Assembly (NCBI GenBank): GCA_019188255.1
Contig: JAETXT010000006.1
Span: forward strand, 4,898,001-4,962,000
Reading direction: 5' to 3'
DNA from: Verticillium longisporum
Lineage: Eukaryota; Ascomycota; Sordariomycetes; Glomerellales; Plectosphaerellaceae
Length of the DNA stretch: 64,000 nucleotides
Shown here: one piece after another, positions 1 to 11,422 of the stretch
Position numbering within the stretch: the first letter of the stretch is position 1
Layout of the letters: the number at the start of each line of letters is the position of its first letter
Notes under the pieces: model-generated
Database searches by the model: none
Told to the model about the DNA's origin: nothing
What the model saw: only the letters and a program-made list of their open reading frames with translations
Program-made: the position numbers and the translations under genes

Positions 1-2373
1 CGCTGCTGCATTCGCCATGGCCTGTTTCTTCTCCTTGAACTCCTCTTCGAGATTGGCTTGCTTCTCTTTGAGCTCGGTCACGTCCATCACCACGCCGATG
101 GCACCTTCCACACAGGCCTCCAGTGATCTGTTGGCTCCGTTGGTTCGTTTTCCGGGCACTGGGAGGAAACGTGTGCGGTACCAACGTCCGTCAATGCCGT
201 GCTCCTCGACCAATTCTCGCTGCTTACCATCCAGAATCCCTTCGATGGGCCGCAGGAACTTTGGTTCTTCGCCAGGTGCCAGTTGTGTGTTCAAACGATT
301 GAAAACATCGTACATGTCTTCGCCAATGTACCAGCTGGAATCACGGGTATGATCCCCGTCATTCAGATCCCAGATTAGAGCGCCCTCTAGCATTGTGAGC
401 TTGTGATCACGGTCCACCGTAAATATTGTAACGTGGGCATGGGCGAGGACGCTCAGGAGCTGTTGCCTGGTTCGTTTCGCAGCTAGTGTGGCCTCGATGC
501 TTTCGTGGACGTCAGTACACGTGCCGAACCATTTCTCAATCGCACCCGTCTCCCGATTCTTCTGGGGAAGCGCACGGCCCAGCATCCATCTCCAATCGCC
601 ATCCTTGCTGCGGCATCGGTACTGTGTGACGTAGGGTTCGCCGGTGGCTATCGAGCGCTTCCACCGCGCGGTAGTCTCCATAAGATCGTCCGGATGGAAC
701 GGGGTCTGCCATGCGGCTCCTAGCGATGTTTCAGGCGTCAGGCCTGTATAGGTGTACCACCTGGTGTTGAAAAAGTCGGGCATGCCCTCAGCTGTCGCAG
801 TCCAGACCAACTGAGGCATCGTGTCGCAGATGAGCTTAAACCGCTCTTCTTCTCGTTCCTTGATGTCTGTTATCTCCTGAGCCATCGACGTCACATCGCG
901 AAACGTGACCACGCCAGCCAGGAATTCGCCCGTGATATCGTCGGTTATGGCTTCACCTAGAACGTCAAACTGCAGCTTTTCGCCAGCCTTGTTGTGCATA
1001 CCGACGCGCATGCTCGCGAAAGGTGTTTCGGTCTGGAGGAGTACGGAGATCGGGTACTCGCTTACATCCAACTCTCGTGAGAACGTCTCATCCCAGCACG
1101 TCCATCCGGGCAGGAGATCAAATCCGTCCACGGACTTTTCCAGGTCGCCGTCTTCGCGTAGGAGGTCACGGGCAGCTCGGTTAGGGAAAGAAACACTGCC
1201 ATCCTTCCACATGGCTAGTATAGGCATCTGCGTATTGTCCAGGAGTGCGTCCTTCATCAAGATCATCTTTTGAAGGATAGAAGGCGCGCTTGCATACGCC
1301 GCATTGGAGGGTGGGCCCATGGGTGGGAATGTGTTCGATGATAAGGAGACTGCGCTCGGGCTGATCCGGAAAGACGGTGAGCTGGAGTCGTGGCTGGAGC
1401 TGACGGATGGAGGGTTGGAGTTGGATATGGTTTTGCGCTCAGCAGCATCCAAGAGATTAGACTTGGCCACCGCCTTGCTTAAGGGCAAGGGTGCGGGCGG
1501 TGATTGTGTACTGGTAAAGGAGAGGGTGAAGTAGACCTGATTGTCTTCGATTTCCCAAATGGTAACAATCATCTTCGCGTACACCTCATAGTCGGACTTT
1601 TGCGTCGAGCCCCGGGGCTTGAAACCCGGCCTTCCAATATCCTTTTTCGTTATGACGACATCTACCGCAGCATCCTTGACGGGACTGGCTGAGGGATCTC
1701 TGCGGTGTCCCGTCGTAGGCGGTGGCCTGGCATCGGTTGTTGGTGTGGATTCCCCGTCCATCAAGTCGGCAGCCGCAGCCGCGTCTTTTGAGGTGTGTCG
1801 CGAGCCCATCTCCAGCACCAACGAGTCAAGGAACGATTCCCACACCACCCACACCGGTCGACCATCTTGCAGCATGTCAATTCCAACTTGAGACAGTGAC
1901 TGACCCCGCAGCTTCTCGAGCGCATGAAATGAATCGTCGGCAGTATCTGTTTCCAAGCCCAGCATGCGACCCATGGCTTCGTTGGCGAGGACGACGGTTT
2001 TGAGATTATTGAGGACCAGCAACGGGACGGGGAGATACTGCATGGCGGAGAAGGCGAGCTGGCCCGGTGTGACATAGGGCATGGAGAGACGAAAGGGGCT
2101 GGAATTTTGTGATCGCTGGTCGCCGGTAGCGAAACTCGGGGGGTTGTTGCGAAAGAAGCGGTTGGCGGACGTCGACAGGATGGCGGGGACATCATCGGAT
2201 TGCTCAGAATTCGAGGTAGGTGTTGGGTGGGCGCCAGAGGTGTGTGACGATGCGCCTCGCGCCTCCGGCATCATGGCCGGCGGAGGTGTCCCTCCAGGGA
2301 GAGATGATGCGAGAGCAGAGGTGTGGCCTCGCCCGCCATGGTCGTTGGCAGGCATGGAGTCGAGTGTAACCAT
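1..2373 (-). CDS. Multi-PAS sensor protein, probable hybrid histidine kinase (N-terminal part, cut by window edge)
   Basis: An uninterrupted minus-strand frame runs from an ATG at 2371-2373 to the window edge with no stop and no intron needed, giving about 791 residues. It is a tandem PAS sensor. PAS 1 lies near residues 105-165 (QYLPVPLLVLNNLKTVVLAN). PAS 2 starts near residue 370 and ends in a PAC-like segment (LAGVVTFRDVTSMAQEITD). PAS 3, of the PAS_3 type, starts near 508 (MPQLVWTATAEGMPDFFNTR). PAS 4, near 632-770, ends in VVMDVTELKEKQ followed by a helical linker (LEEEFKEKKQAMANAAAA). In fungi this order is normally followed by HisKA, HATPase and receiver domains, which would lie left of position 1; that half is inferred, not seen. 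The residues before PAS 1 and between PAS 1 and 2 are Ser/Pro-rich and probably disordered. I cannot assign the HHK class. Confidence 0.85.
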   Translation of the reverse strand, partial: MVTLDSMPANDHGGRGHTSALASSLPGGTPPPAMMPEARGASSHTSGAHPTPTSNSEQSDDVPAILSTSANRFFRNNPPSFATGDQRSQNSSPFRLSMPYVTPGQLAFSAMQYLPVPLLVLNNLKTVVLANEAMGRMLGLETDTADDSFHALEKLRGQSLSQVGIDMLQDGRPVWVVWESFLDSLVLEMGSRHTSKDAAAAADLMDGESTPTTDARPPPTTGHRRDPSASPVKDAAVDVVITKKDIGRPGFKPRGSTQKSDYEVYAKMIVTIWEIEDNQVYFTLSFTSTQSPPAPLPLSKAVAKSNLLDAAERKTISNSNPPSVSSSHDSSSPSFRISPSAVSLSSNTFPPMGPPSNAAYASAPSILQKMILMKDALLDNTQMPILAMWKDGSVSFPNRAARDLLREDGDLEKSVDGFDLLPGWTCWDETFSRELDVSEYPISVLLQTETPFASMRVGMHNKAGEKLQFDVLGEAITDDITGEFLAGVVTFRDVTSMAQEITDIKEREEERFKLICDTMPQLVWTATAEGMPDFFNTRWYTYTGLTPETSLGAAWQTPFHPDDLMETTARWKRSIATGEPYVTQYRCRSKDGDWRWMLGRALPQKNRETGAIEKWFGTCTDVHESIEATLAAKRTRQQLLSVLAHAHVTIFTVDRDHKLTMLEGALIWDLNDGDHTRDSSWYIGEDMYDVFNRLNTQLAPGEEPKFLRPIEGILDGKQRELVEEHGIDGRWYRTRFLPVPGKRTNGANRSLEACVEGAIGVVMDVTELKEKQANLEEEFKEKKQAMANAAA

Positions 2374-5300
2374 TCTGGTGCTCGCCGGCGAGGCATGTGA
2401 TTGAATGCAGTGGTGACGCCGGGGCTGCAGTGGTGGAGAGAGAGGCGTCGAAAGAGGAGATTTGCAGCTTGCAACTGGAGGGCTCGGGAAATGTCGCTGG
2501 CGTCGTGGGCGGAGTTGGATGTCGCAAGAAATGAGTTTCAACAGCAGCGCATGGTGTCGAAGAGTACGAGTACTGGCTGGTCACTGAGGACGATGCGAGG
2601 AGGAGACGAACAAATGCGACAGAGCGGTCCAGACCTAGCCGGCGGAGGGGCTGACTCGGCCCCAGTTGCACGGCCAGAGAGGTTATGGTGGCCTCACTCC
2701 AGTCGCGATCTCGGTGCGACGCCTGTTCGGTAGAGCTGGGACGTGAGCAATTGGGCGCCAACCCGCGATGCGTCGAGGTTGTTGTATGCGCGGACTGCGT
2801 GTGAGTGTGTATATATGTATATGTGTGTCAAGACGCTGAGATGCGGAATGGTATATCGAATGTGAGCGGGTGTTTGCTGTGGTATGTACAGTACAGAATT
2901 TGGGCCAATTCAGTGTCACGCGATCGCTTGTTCGTCTTCCCGGTTGCTACGCAATGTCGGTGGTGGCAGCAGCAGCGTTGACCTGTTGATGAGAATTGTG
3001 GTCTAGAACGCCGTGGCACACGGGAGGTGTTATCGATCAAGTCGTGGAGACGAACTGCAAGCACCTTGGTGGGGGGGTCCGTGGAACACGGCGGGACGGG
3101 CTGGGCGGTGGAGGTTGTGGTGGTGGTGGTGCTGTTACTGGCGCTGCGGCGGCGTCTGGGCGAAGCGACAAGACAGCAAGCAATGACTTTGTTCGATGGA
3201 TGCGCCGTGTGTGTGTGTGTGTTGTGTATGAGGCCAGAAGCAACGAAGTAGGAAGAAATCCGGAAGAAGATCTCGGAGCGAGACAGTGAGGAATTGACGG
3301 GTGACGAAAACAGAAAGAAACTGACTCGAGCTCGCTCAGATCAACCCTGGTTCACGCCTCATGGGACGTCAGATGCGTGTGACTAGGTAGGCAGGGCACC
3401 TTAGGGTAAGACAAAGGAGGAGGAAGAAGAAGCAGGCGGAGGCACGAAGAGCTGAGAAATCAGTGGGCTCGGGAAGCGTGGGTGGGAAAGGCTTGCATTC
3501 CGCGTCAAGGGGAGAACGGCCAACATGGAGAAAAAGCAGCCATCCTCCGTCATAGTGTGAACTTTGTTTGCCTTGGAGGCACTCGAGGCGATGCGGACCT
3601 TCACTTTGGGAGCCACCTGCAGCAGAAGACGATGGGAAGGAAGGGGCGGGGGGTGCTTGTGTTGGGCAGGTAAGGGGGTGGGGGGTTCTGTTTAAGCCCG
3701 GTACTTGGCCAGACAGAGTTGCCCCGTCCGGCCAAGCAAGGTAAGCTCTTCTGTTGCCTGGGGGGGAGGAAGTGGAGGGCAAGAGGTGAGGTGGGGGGGC
3801 TGGCACAGGGAGCCGGACGGACGAGGAAGTTACAGTGTCATTCAGGGCCCTAGAGTGAGAGCCTTCACTCCTGTCTCTGGTAACGACCCTGCACCACCTA
3901 ACCACCTCCATGCTGTGAGGGGGATTTAGTGTCCTCCTGTTGCCCCTCCACGATCACCGTAGCGGCGGTTCTGGACCATGACAAACCCCACCCCAGAGAC
4001 AACCATCGCCACCTGATCGAGCGAGAATCGACGGCCGCCGTACACAGCTGCCCTAGGGTGCCTGTCGACGCCCCTGGAGCTTGTTCAACCAAAAGTGCTG
4101 AGTATGCGTGCACCATCGTGGGTAGGGAACCCAGAGTAAAAGCATAACTTGGGGCTAACGTGGCCAGATGCTGTGCACCCGACGACCGAACCGCGCTCTG
4201 AGGATCATTGGCAGTCCCTGTGAGCAACAACGATCAGACTCTCGAGCCTCGCGCAACGAAGATCAGAATGCCCCCTGGACTGTGGCCTCTGGGCGCTGGT
4301 GCACCATCGCAGGTCAGCGATGATCATCGCCCCCCGCCCCACCGAGACGAACGGGAGTAGCATGTGCCGGCCAGTGGTGGCAGGAAAAAACAGCCAAGAC
4401 TAAAGTCGCCAACAGCATCATTCCCTCGCATACTGTTCGCCAGGCGCCAGGGGGGGAGTCGGCTCCCGAGTCCACACTGGGAGGTTGTACTGCAGATCAA
4501 GGGTCAGGGTTTTCGGGGTCCATCCACACCTGTCTACAGCTTTTGCCCAGCCAAACTCCTGCCGATCACGGACGAGAAACACGCGACGTGCGGGCGAAAT
4601 GCGACCTGTTGTTGACCAGGCGATACACCTTGACACGCCGAAGCAAACCATTGCCTGCGATCATGACCAGGACCCAGAGGAGGTTCTCTCCGATTGAGTA
4701 TTGATCAAAGGCCTCTGAATGATGTCAGCTGGAACGAGCCAGCGACCAGGAACCAGTTGGGCGGAGCGGTGAGTGAGGCTGTCAGCGAGCTGGATGGAGC
4801 TTGGCGACCAGGGCCAAATGGGATTGTCCCCTTTGCCAATGATCGAACAACGGGTTCCCCATCCGTGGGCCAGCGGAGACTCGCTGCAAGACACTTGGCA
4901 CAAGAGACCCTTCCAGATCGAATTTCGCGCCGGGGAACGGTTCGGCGCAACCCCCCCAGGCACCCAAGAGGGCCAAGTCCTGCAGGCCTTTCGTTTGGGG
5001 GGGGGTCCACCCATCGCAGATCACCTGCCGTCTTGGGCCCTGAACCCCCCCCCCTTGCTCGTCTCTGCCGTGCTACGTCATGGCCTGACTACGAAAACCA
5101 CTAGCACTGCCAACCCGTCTGACACGACCGATGGATAGAGCAGCACGACTGTCTGGCAAAGTCGCCGGGGGTCCCGCTTCTGCAGCACACGCTGGCGATC
5201 ATGACATTTGCGCGCTCCCAAGCTCTGACAAAACTACGCGGCTCGATGGGACGTACGGGCCCATACCGATCCAGCCTCGTCGAAACGACCATGTTACTAC

Positions 5301-5611
5301 CAGCCGGACCGCACACCACCAACACGTAGCAGCTAGCAACGGCGAGTGCCACCACCGGCGGGGGAGATCGTCAAGTGGCGATATTGTCAGCACAGAGGCA
5401 GCTGTCGTCCCGCAGCGCTCCTCTGCACTACCAGAAAGAGACGAGCCCGCCGATCACGCAGTCGAGCTGCAAAGGCAAAAAAAATCCTTACAGTAAGGTG
5501 TCTAGGATCGTCAGCAATGGACCCTTAAAACCCGCAAACCCTGGGGCACAGCAACGAGTGCTTCAGCAGATGATTCAACAAATCTTTTCATGTTACTCAT
5601 CAGTAATTTAC
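2374..5611. other. Intergenic, 3.2 kb, no convincing gene
   Basis: This is the upstream region of the PAS sensor gene and the downstream region of the protease gene; both are on the minus strand. Open frames here are short and show no recognisable domain or fungal codon pattern. It holds simple repeats: alternating purine-pyrimidine TG/TA at about 2799-2830, a GGT run near 3111-3135 and a GT run near 3207-3222. A large part is probably the promoter and long 5' leader of the sensor gene. Confidence 0.6.
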
Positions 5612-7060
5612 TCATCGAGAATTGTCCTTCATCAATCCACACGTCCAGCATGTCCACCACTCTCGTTCCATCCTCGTCCCACAGAAGGAGCACTGCCAAG
5701 TCTGGGGTTTGCTCTTCACCGTAGGGTTTGCGGGCGTCGCCGCAGGCAGCACACTTTTGGCCTTGGCCTTGGAGGGCGGACTGTCAGTCAGGTCTATTGT
5801 CGGTATGGATGCGGCCGTGGATTTTGTCGACGTTGACGCCGATGCTGTTGCTAATGACAGTGGCATTGTACGTCTTTTCTCCTCGTTAGGCGTCCATAAT
5901 GTTTGCGACACATCTTCTCCCCGTTGTGTACCGCAGGCATCACAGGCGAGGAACGTGGCCGGGTTGTGCAAGGTACACAGCCCGCATGTCCATCCCTTCT
6001 GCGTAGGTAGCGACTGATCAGTAGATGCCCGGGATGATGAAGCCAAGGGTTGCAGCGCCGCTCCTGAGGTTGGAGGTCGCGTTTCTGGCGCAGGGACAGG
6101 CGGCGGCGGCGGCAGCGGCCCGCCATGATTTGGCATAACGGCACCTCCTTGGCTGCCTTCGGGATGTTGGGCACTTGGGGGCACGTAGTAATTGCCGTAC
6201 TTTTGCTTCTCCTCCTCTTGCACGAGCTCCCACAGCGCCTGCGAGATGGCGGCCTCGTTCGCCGCGTCCTCCTCGGCCTGCGTGCGGAATCCGTTCCTCG
6301 TTGCCGTCTCCGAGATTGCTTGAATTTCCCTCTCGTTGTGGTTCACGTTGCCACAACCCTGCAGCGTCGTATTTCGCCGCTCCGCCGCCCCGGCGATCGT
6401 CCTTCGTATATCCTGCCCGGGCCTCGGCGCAGCTCCACCGAGCCTCTGCCCCGCGGCGGCGCCCGTCCCTGCACCTCTGGCGCGTCGCCTCTCTGCCGCT
6501 GCGCGGGCCAGCCGCCGCGCCTCGTGCATGGGCTTCTGCCCGCCGCCGCCGAGGCGGTGACCCTCGGACAGGAACCCCTCGCCCGTGTACCCCTTCATGA
6601 CGAGCCCCATGTGCTCGTCGCGCAGCTGGTTCCAGAGCGCGTGAAACTTGCCATCGTGGGGGCCGTGGACGATGTGGGAGAGCTCGTGGAGCATCGTGTC
6701 GACGACCTGCTCGATGGAGACAAACTGCGCGCGGTCGCCCGGATGGCGGAGGCGCAGCAGGATCCTCTGCCCGCGGTTGACGTTGAGGCCTGCGCGCGTC
6801 GTCAGTGCTCGCCTTTCTTTCTCAAGTCTTTCCCCTTGTTGCATTCCTTTTTTACACGTCCCAAAAAAAAACAGGCGCCTACCTAGGAGGTTATGCTGTT
6901 CAGGATAAAACTCGGCGAGTTCGCCCACCCGCCAGCGCCGCGCTCGCATGATGGGCTTGACGAGCGACGCGACCTTTTTCAGCGTCGTGAGAGCTTCGCC
7001 GGCCCGTGGAAAGTCGGCCAAGTGCGAGTACGCTTGGACGAGGGCATCATGTTCTGGCAT
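5612..7060 (-). CDS. wss1: WSS1-type DNA-dependent metalloprotease (WLM domain, two RanBP2 zinc fingers)
   Basis: Two exons (7060-6883 and 6789-5612) encode 451 residues. The WLM domain covers roughly residues 1-180 and holds the zinc metalloprotease motif HELSHIVHGPHDGKFH near residue 94 (HExxH with a downstream His). Two RanBP2-type zinc fingers follow, WTCGLCTLHNPATFLACDAC near residue 320 and WQCSFCGTRMEREWWTCWTC at the C terminus, with a SUMO-interacting-like stretch IPTIDLTDSPP between them. WSS1/SPRTN-class enzymes cut proteins crosslinked to DNA and act with SUMO and Cdc48. The intron (6790-6882, GTAGGC...GCGCAG) is 93 nt, a multiple of three without a stop, so the unspliced frame also stays open; splicing restores the conserved NLLGLNVNRG. 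The middle (residues 150-230) is Arg/Ala/Gly-rich. Domain assignment is firm. Confidence 0.92.
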   Translation of the reverse strand: MPEHDALVQAYSHLADFPRAGEALTTLKKVASLVKPIMRARRWRVGELAEFYPEQHNLLGRRLFFFGTCKKGMQQGERLEKERRALTTRAGLNVNRGQRILLRLRHPGDRAQFVSIEQVVDTMLHELSHIVHGPHDGKFHALWNQLRDEHMGLVMKGYTGEGFLSEGHRLGGGGQKPMHEARRLARAAAERRRARGAGTGAAAGQRLGGAAPRPGQDIRRTIAGAAERRNTTLQGCGNVNHNEREIQAISETATRNGFRTQAEEDAANEAAISQALWELVQEEEKQKYGNYYVPPSAQHPEGSQGGAVMPNHGGPLPPPPPVPAPETRPPTSGAALQPLASSSRASTDQSLPTQKGWTCGLCTLHNPATFLACDACGTQRGEDVSQTLWTPNEEKRRTMPLSLATASASTSTKSTAASIPTIDLTDSPPSKAKAKSVLPAATPANPTVKSKPQTWQCSFCGTRMEREWWTCWTCGLMKDNSR

Positions 7061-7793
7061 TATGGGTGGTGATGACGCTTGCTTGGATGGAATGGCAAAT
7101 GCGGGCAGAGTCGGTTTCAGTACTCGTTGGCAGCGATAAAGAGTCCGTCCTTGACCAAAAAAAAAATTGGCGGGCCGTCAAAGCAGAAATTTGGCTTGCT
7201 TCACTCTTGAATGTTGCAGAACACAGTCATCGACCCTCGTGAAGAAGAGACTGTCCTCCTCTCTGCCGGGCCTCACATGGGAAAGGCAGGTAGGTAGGTA
7301 AGGTGAGTAGCAGAGCGAAGCCTCTGGAAGACTGCAAATGTCAGCACCCGAGGGAAAAGACAGCGCTCGCGCATGCCCCCTGTGAGCACGCGTCAGGCTG
7401 TACCTGCCTGATATGAAGTTGTCGGGAAGGTGTACGTACGTCGCCACGCCACTGGTCAAGGTCAAGCGGGCCAGATCCGAAACCAACTGAGGCCGGTGAC
7501 TAAGCAACCAGGCATGCAGTGGCTTGAATCAATCGACGAAAGGGCGATTGTTACACAACACCATGGATGCGAGCATGTCTTTTCCTGACGAGATCTTGAT
7601 CTCTTATTATGTAGAGATCAATCACCAAGTTGGAGCCACCTTGTTGTCCGTATGGCCCAGTATCCATATCCATAAGGCCCATAACGCCAAAAATTCAAAC
7701 CCTCCCAGCCGTATCAACCAATAAACGCCTCGATTGTCCCCAGTTTCATTCATCATGGCAATCGCATCCATTCCTCGTAGCACCTCCAACCCT
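7061..7793. other. Intergenic, 0.7 kb
   Basis: This lies upstream of the WSS1-type gene and downstream of the BRCT gene. No supported gene. It contains one GGTAGGTAGGTAAGG element at about 7288-7303 and an A10 run at 7158-7170. Confidence 0.6.
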
Positions 7794-10700
7794 TTACCAG
7801 GCCCTGGCCAGAGGGCTGCCAACCTTGGGGGCAAACTGTAAGCTCTTCCTGCGAGCAGCCATCAACCTCCTCACAACATTATCATCCTTCTCCCGGTCGA
7901 GGATGCCGTGGCCCATCTCGCTGTAGGCGTTGGGCTTGGGGGGGCACGTCTTCATGCCCATCGGCTCACTCAGAGGCGAGTCATCCGATGAGCTGAGAGT
8001 AGCCGTGGGCGTGCCGGGGGTCAAGTCTGCGGCGTACCTGGCCAGCGCGTCCGGTGCCGGCGTCTGCGGCACGGGCGTCAGAAGCGTCTGCCACTCCTGA
8101 TCGTCGTCCTCGACGAGGTCCGATGGCGAATGCTCCCAGGCCGTGCTTTCACGCCTGTTCATGGGCGTGTTGGGCGCCGTCTGGGTGTCGCGGCTGCCCT
8201 TGGTCGGGCTGGTGACCATCATGCCGTTAAGGTTCGCGAGAGCCTTGGGCTCCATGCTCTTGCGGCGACGGGCGCCGCCGCGGGACGACGACGACGACGA
8301 TGATGTGTCGATGTTGTAGGGAGCCTCGTCGAGCCATTCATTCTCTCGCTCGCAGCTTTACATAGTGTCAGCTTGGATTGTTGGGTCACTAGTAGACGGG
8401 GGACAACTTACTCGAGAACCCAGCTGACGCCGACACACTGGACGACGCCTTTAGCTTGGCGGACCTTCTCCAGGGTGCGCTGACCGCCATCTTTGTAGAC
8501 AACGTGAGTGATGCCAATTTTGGAGCTGTCAGGGCCGGCACTGTCAGGGTTCCAGTTCCAGTTCTTGACACTGCGCGCACCCATCTGCGCAAGGAGCTCG
8601 ACGAAGATGCCACTAGCGTCATCGCCCTCACTGGTGTGCACATCCACGAAGACGACGGCTCCGCTGAGAAGTGCAGGGTCGACGTCCCGGCGAGGCGTCC
8701 GCGCTGGGGTACCCAAGGTCGACCAGATGTCAGACTTGGTCGGTGTGACAGGAGCAGACTGCAGGGGCTCTTCCTGCTCAACATCGTGCTTCGGCTCAAG
8801 AGCAGGCCTGTTGTTCTTCATGGGAGAGTAGGAGATGACAGTCGCACTCCTTGTCAGGCCTTGCGTGGGCCTGCTGACGGGAAGGCGGGAAATGCTGGCA
8901 GCACGCTTCTTCTTGGGGCGAGGCGTCGAGTCGTCAGCCGCCTTCAGCGGGACCTTGGACACCGTGTGGAACTCGCGGGTGAGGGTGCGGAGAGGCGTCG
9001 TCGGAGGGATGGAAAGACCGTCGTTCATGGCCGGGTCGACAGGCATCTCATTCTCGTCGCCGTACTCCTGACTGGCCTCAGAGAGGCTGTCGTCCAGCGC
9101 TAGAATACTCGCCATCTCTTCCACTTGGCTAGGCTCCAGCAAAGACATCTCGTCTGCTTCAGCGGCAAGCTGCATGTCTTCTTGAGTGATCATCATGTCG
9201 TCAAACTCGGGGTCATCCAGCCCCGCCATTATCTCATCTTCAATGGCAGCCTCAACCTGCTGTTGGAGGTCAAACTCGGCGCGAATAGTCATCTCGTCCT
9301 CGAAAAATGTGCTCTTTGCAGGAGAGTCATCAATGCGAACAGAAGCCGCGGGAGACTGCGCCAGCTTCTTCGGGCTTTCGACTGTCGGCTTCGGGGCTGA
9401 CTGCCGAGTCTGCTTCGCGGGACTGGCAGCGGACCAAGCGCTGAGCTGCTGCGCAAGAGGAGTGAAGCCAAGCTTGTTGGAGGACTGGCCCATGCTGCGA
9501 CGGGACGACAAAGCAGGAGTGGGCGTAGCCGGGATAGCGCGGGTAGGTGAACTCTGTCCCTCACCGCTGTACGCAATCTCATCGTCCGAGTCTGAGTCCA
9601 TATCGTCGTAGGGCGTAGTGTCCTTCTCTCGAAGGGCAAACACGCCCATTGGCGGGGCATGGGCGCCCACGGGACCCTCAGTGTCGTCAGCAACAGGTGA
9701 GACTGGCCGCTCGTTTTCCTGGTTCTCGACCTCGAGTTCCTCGGTCATGATGGAATCTCCATCCTCATCGGTCACTTCGTCTGCGGCGACGTCTCCGTCG
9801 GGAGTGATTTCATCGTCGATCTGCGAGACCGCTTGAGCGCTGCTGTTGGCCTCTGCTTCGCGGACCTCGTCCTCAAGATTTTCATGCAGGATGGCCAGGT
9901 TGTCTTTGAGGGCGGGGTCGGCGTAGCGGGGAAGAACGGCAGACAGCCTGCCGGGGAAGTTGAGTGTACTTGGCTCTTGAAGGAGGATTTGGTCAGCCAT
10001 TTGGTCCATGGCGTCATCACCCTGCTCTTCGAACATGAGCTTTTCGGAGGATGACATGGCAGACAGAAGGGCTGCCGGGGATGCCATGTACAATGCCTTG
10101 GTCTGGGGCGACTGGGTCGCCTGAGAGGACGTCTCTGCCTGTACGGAAGGACCAGGAGCCTTGCGCGTGGACGCAAGCGGTGACTCGACGACGTTCTGAA
10201 GCCTAGGTGTAGCGTGAGTTTTGAACGGGATCACGGGACGCTTGGCTGGCGACTGAAGCAGGGAAGCCTTGAACGGTGAGCGAGAGGTCTCGGTGGTGTT
10301 GCGGTTGTGAGTGGGGAGATTAAGACTCTTGACAGCCGACTGTGATCGCTTGGCTGGGGAGTTCAGGAGCGACGCCTTGAAGGGGGTGGCTTCGCCATTG
10401 GTGGAAGGCTTTATGGCAGACGCCGGCCGAAGGATCGTCACGCCGTCGGCACGCTTGGCTGGCGACTTCATGGTGTTGTCTCTGCTGGGCGATGTCGGGG
10501 GCCGCTTCGCCGGGCTGCTCAAGGTGATCTCGGGTGTTTCTCCCTCATCGTCTGCAACGTCTCCAGCGGGCTCGGTCTCCCTGGGCCTAGGCTCGAGCTT
10601 CTTGAACGAGCCGAGCGCGCTGGAGGGAGGCTTCACCGGGCTCTTCATCAACGTCTTCACGGGCGTTTGACAAAGCTCATCTTCCGAGTCGTCTCGAGAG

Positions 10701-11422
10701 TGGGGCATCTGTGTCACCTTCTTAGGGCTAAGGGGTGCCTTTGTCTCCTTGGTCTCCTTGGCCGCCGCCGCCGCCGCCGTCTTGGTTGTCGGCCTCGCCG
10801 CTTTGGGCACAGGCGGTTTGCGAACAGGTCTGCCGCGCAGACCAGGCGCTTTCTTGCCCTCGTCCGGATCGACATTCTCTTTCTCGGGCTCTTCAAATGT
10901 GACCTTCTTCCTGACGACTGGCTTCGCAGCCGTCACTGTGGCAGCACGTGTGCGTGTCGTCCTCTTGGGCGGCTCGGACGCAGCCGGGGCATCTTCTTGT
11001 GTCGCAAGCCTTCTCGGCCGGCCGGGCCCGCGGGTTGTCTTGAGGGCCGCCTCTTTGGTAGGCTCCGGCTTGGGCACGTCAGCGGCGGCCTTGCGTGCGG
11101 CAGCCCTGGCACGCGTTGCCCGTCCAGGAGCACTTGATGATGTCGCTTCTTCTCCGACAGGCTCTTCGACAGCCTTTTTGGGACGACCACGGGCCCTGGT
11201 GGCGCGTGCTGGGGCTTCTGTCGAAGACGCCTCGTTGTGTTCTTCTTCGTCCTCGTCGGAGCGGGTTTTCCTCTTGGACGACGCTGTTGCTCTTGTGGCC
11301 GCGGGCGCTGCCTTGACTTTGGCAGCTGCGGTCATAATCTTGGTCGTCTTGGGGCCGGCATCGCCAGCTTTTGCGGCGGCGCGGGCGCGTGTCATCCGCT
11401 TGGGTGGTGATTGGGGGTCCAT
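7794..11422 (-). CDS. Large AT-hook and BRCT-domain chromatin protein (microcephalin-like BRCT)
   Basis: Two exons (11422-8412 and 8355-7794) joined over a 56-nt intron (8356-8411, GTAAGT...AAAG) encode 1190 residues. The N-terminal third is basic and disordered, with AT-hook-like cores ARGRPKK, GPGRPRR and LRGRPVR. Residues about 300-410 carry a repeated SPAKR motif, twice within PFKASLL-N/Q-SPAKR. An acidic middle follows. One BRCT domain lies near residues 915-1020: GAVVFVDVHTSEG, the ITHVVYKDGG strand and VQCVGVSWVLDCERENEWLD, the last spanning the splice site. The BRCT resembles the microcephalin (MCPH1) type. A nuclear role in chromosome structure or DNA-damage signalling is inferred from AT-hooks plus BRCT. 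Many SP/TP sites suggest CDK control. The Ser-rich tail after the BRCT ends in FAPKVGSPLARAW. Confidence 0.85.
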
